Under the pieces are notes generated by a model, which did not search any database, had not been told where the DNA came from, and worked only from the letters and a program-made list of their open reading frames with translations. Shown piece by piece: positions 62,637 through 64,000 of a DNA stretch of 64,000 nt. The stretch covers positions 1-64,000 of the forward strand of contig JBJXHG010000167.1 of assembly GCA_046160865.1 (NCBI GenBank). The letters are read 5' to 3'. Origin of the DNA: JBJXHG01 sp046160865 (lineage in GTDB: Bacteria; Planctomycetota; UBA1135; GCA-002686595). A program made the position numbers and the translations under genes. Positions within the stretch are counted from its first letter, which is position 1, and each line of letters opens with the position of its first letter.

Positions 62637-63662
62637 CACGCCGAAGATCACGACGTTCAGGATCTGGACGACGTGCGTGCCGAATCCCGTCGCGGACGCG
62701 AGCGACCGATCGACGCCCAGCGCGCCGAAGCCGAGCACCCAACCCGTCTCGAGCGTGCCGAAGTTCGCGAACGCGCTGAGCGGCACGAGGCTCGTCAGGA
62801 TCGCGAGGCTCGTCCCGAACGTCGCCTCGGCGAGCGTCACGGTCTCCGGCAGGCCCATGCCGCGCGCGATCAGCGCGCAGAACACGACGACGCCGAGCCA
62901 CAGCGGCAGCGACACGAGCGTCGCTCCGAGCAGCCGGCCGTCGCTCCCGGCCTGGCGCAGTGCGTCCTCCAACCTTTCGGCGACGGCGAGCAGGCGCACT
63001 CCGATCTTCGTGCGCGACATTCCGACGATGCGCAGCGTCGCGGACGCGACGCGGACCAGCCGGTCACCGCGCATCGAGAGCGCGAACACGACCGCGGCGA
63101 CCACCGTGAGCAGAGCCGCAAGGCCCGCGAGCCAGGTGAGCTGCGGATACGCGCCCGTCCACACCAGCGTCGCGCACGCGAGGGCGAGGGCGAGGCACAG
63201 GCTCGCGACGTCGAGCAAGCGCGCGACGATGAGCGACGCGGCGCCGAGCGTCGCCGGGACGCCGCAGACGTTCTTCAGGTACACGACGAACGTCGCTTCG
63301 CCGACCTTCGCCGGCAGGATGCCGGCCGCCATCGCGGACGCCGAGCTCACTGCCGTCAGCGCCCCGAACGGCGGCCGCGACCGTGGCGGAAAGAGGATGT
63401 AGAAGCGCACGGAACGCAGCACGTAGATCACCACGTGCAGCAGGAATGCGAGGCCGTAGACCCGCCAAGAGAGCCGCTTGCACGCGAGCACCACCTCGTG
63501 CGGATGCACTCCGCCCCACAACCCGAGGAAGGCGAGCAAGACCCCCGCGATCAGGAGCGAGACGAGGACGCGCAGGGCTGTTCGCAAGCCGGCAGATTGG
63601 AGCCACGCGCGCGAGCGGAGCCAAGACAAAACCGCGTCCGATGCACACCACACGGGGCGCAC
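62586..63662 (-). CDS. Lysylphosphatidylglycerol synthase-like (UPF0104) membrane protein
   Basis: This 358-residue protein has about eight membrane segments and the LPG_synthase_TM pattern: a start of LRVLVSLLIAGVLLAFL, an RSVRFYILF segment, a KVGEATFVVYLKN segment and a terminal VPLSAFANFGTLETGWVL motif. Such proteins include lipid flippase/transferase domains without the MprF catalytic half. It faces the flippase/SGNH cluster and overlaps its end by 51 bases. Confidence 0.85.
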   Translation of the reverse strand: MRPVWCASDAVLSWLRSRAWLQSAGLRTALRVLVSLLIAGVLLAFLGLWGGVHPHEVVLACKRLSWRVYGLAFLLHVVIYVLRSVRFYILFPPRSRPPFGALTAVSSASAMAAGILPAKVGEATFVVYLKNVCGVPATLGAASLIVARLLDVASLCLALALACATLVWTGAYPQLTWLAGLAALLTVVAAVVFALSMRGDRLVRVASATLRIVGMSRTKIGVRLLAVAERLEDALRQAGSDGRLLGATLVSLPLWLGVVVFCALIARGMGLPETVTLAEATFGTSLAILTSLVPLSAFANFGTLETGWVLGFGALGVDRSLASATGFGTHVVQILNVVIFGVLGHIGMAVLARRSRPE

Positions 63663-63844
63663 CGGACGCAGGCTCGATGTCGTGGTCGAAATGGAACCGG
63701 ACGCGAAGGTCCGGATGCCACGGCCAAAGTCTTCGGCACCGCGCTCGGGAATCTGAAGCGTGCTCGCGTGCGCTGCGTCAACTTCGCGACGTTCGCCGTC
63801 GATACGTGCGGTCCGGCGGTCGTCGCCGCCATGGAGACCTTGTC
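63663..63844. other. Gap between the LPG-synthase-like gene and the last partial gene
   Basis: These bases separate divergent reading directions and should hold both promoters. No reliable hexamers were found. A GGAGA at 63833-63837 is the likely ribosome-binding site of the rightward gene. Confidence 0.3.
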
Positions 63845-64000
63845 GTGTTCGACGTGTCGCAATCGCATCAGGTGGGAGACCGCGCGCGCTCGCTCTTGCG
63901 CAAGCTGCGCGACTTGAACTTGTCTGCCGAGCCGGTCGCGATCACGCGCACGCACCGTGTCACGATCGGCGGCTGCTTGTCGCTCGATGCGCCCGCGGAA
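63845..64000 (+). CDS. N-terminal part of an unknown protein (partial)
   Basis: A GTG at 63845 opens a frame that runs off the window edge, with 52 residues visible. GGAGA lies eight bases upstream. The peptide (VFDVSQSHQVGDRARSLLRK, LRDLNLSAEPVAITRTHRVT, IGGCLSLDAPAE) has a protein-like composition. I do not recognise the family. Confidence 0.5.
   Translation, partial: MFDVSQSHQVGDRARSLLRKLRDLNLSAEPVAITRTHRVTIGGCLSLDAPAE

Overview
The window is high-GC bacterial chromosome (roughly two thirds G+C, with strong G/C bias at third codon positions). Nearly every stretch is coding, and most of the genes are chromosomal housekeeping genes: tsaD, larB, carA, priA, mazG-like, ftsK, rimO, pgsA, pgpA, gmk, coaC, coaB, yicC, pyrE, secG, tpiA, a DAHP synthase, a cysteine desulfurase with thiI, ugd and a tRNA-Val. 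An outer-membrane porin and many signal peptides indicate a diderm. Secreted beta-helix, carboxypeptidase-regulatory-like, EF-hand and FN3-like proteins, together with SpoIIE-type phosphatase and ECF sigma genes, would suit a deep-branching planctomycete or a similar large-genome, environmental bacterium. That placement is an inference; there is no rRNA here to settle it.

Layout. 1-6495 (+): end of an unknown gene, a phosphate-selective-porin-like protein, a low-GC lipoprotein and a YyaL/DUF255 protein. 6508-10783: a membrane protein coupled to a zinc-ribbon protein, an SDR, FolE and 6-pyruvoyltetrahydropterin-synthase-like genes, a DUF2203-like protein and an EF-hand protein. 10940-16587 (+): tsaD, larB-carA, a secreted alpha/beta hydrolase and an RNB ribonuclease. 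16914-34468 is one long minus-strand block: mazG-priA; ftsK, an FtsK-like protein without a motor, rimO, pgsA, pgpA, a SpoIIE-type phosphatase and a beta-helix protein; gmk-coaC-coaB; a two-component pair; and an FN3-like secreted protein. 34867-35814 is a secreted protein of unknown function. 36311-39976 (-) holds DAHP synthase-tpiA-secG-pyrE-yicC. 40300-50215 (+): an HD protein, a regulatory-like-domain protein, a Kef-type antiporter, the desulfurase-thiI-esterase run and a membrane glycosyltransferase. 50371-52344 (-) is a degenerate NtrC-like regulator, followed by tRNA-Val and ugd. 54452-55986 (-) is an ECF sigma factor coupled to a secreted TPR protein. The end carries DJ-1, DUF523, a methyltransferase and a surface-polysaccharide-like group (two SGNH proteins, a flippase, and an LPG-synthase-like membrane protein).

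Genes are packed tightly. Many neighbours overlap as ATGA, GTGA or TTGA, so translational coupling with GTG and TTG starts is common. The membrane and division genes (ftsK, pgsA, pgpA) and the nucleotide and cofactor genes (gmk, coaC, coaB) form coherent transcription units. The desulfurase, ThiI pair is a sulfur-transfer module.

The most unusual features are (1) a motor-less FtsK paralogue translated directly after ftsK; (2) a set of long, imperfect hairpin elements in intergenic DNA, mostly between convergent genes, including a dispersed family with a shared 20-bp terminus and one hairpin lying inside another; and (3) regulators whose signalling or catalytic residues are missing (the NtrC-like protein and the SpoIIE-type phosphatase).
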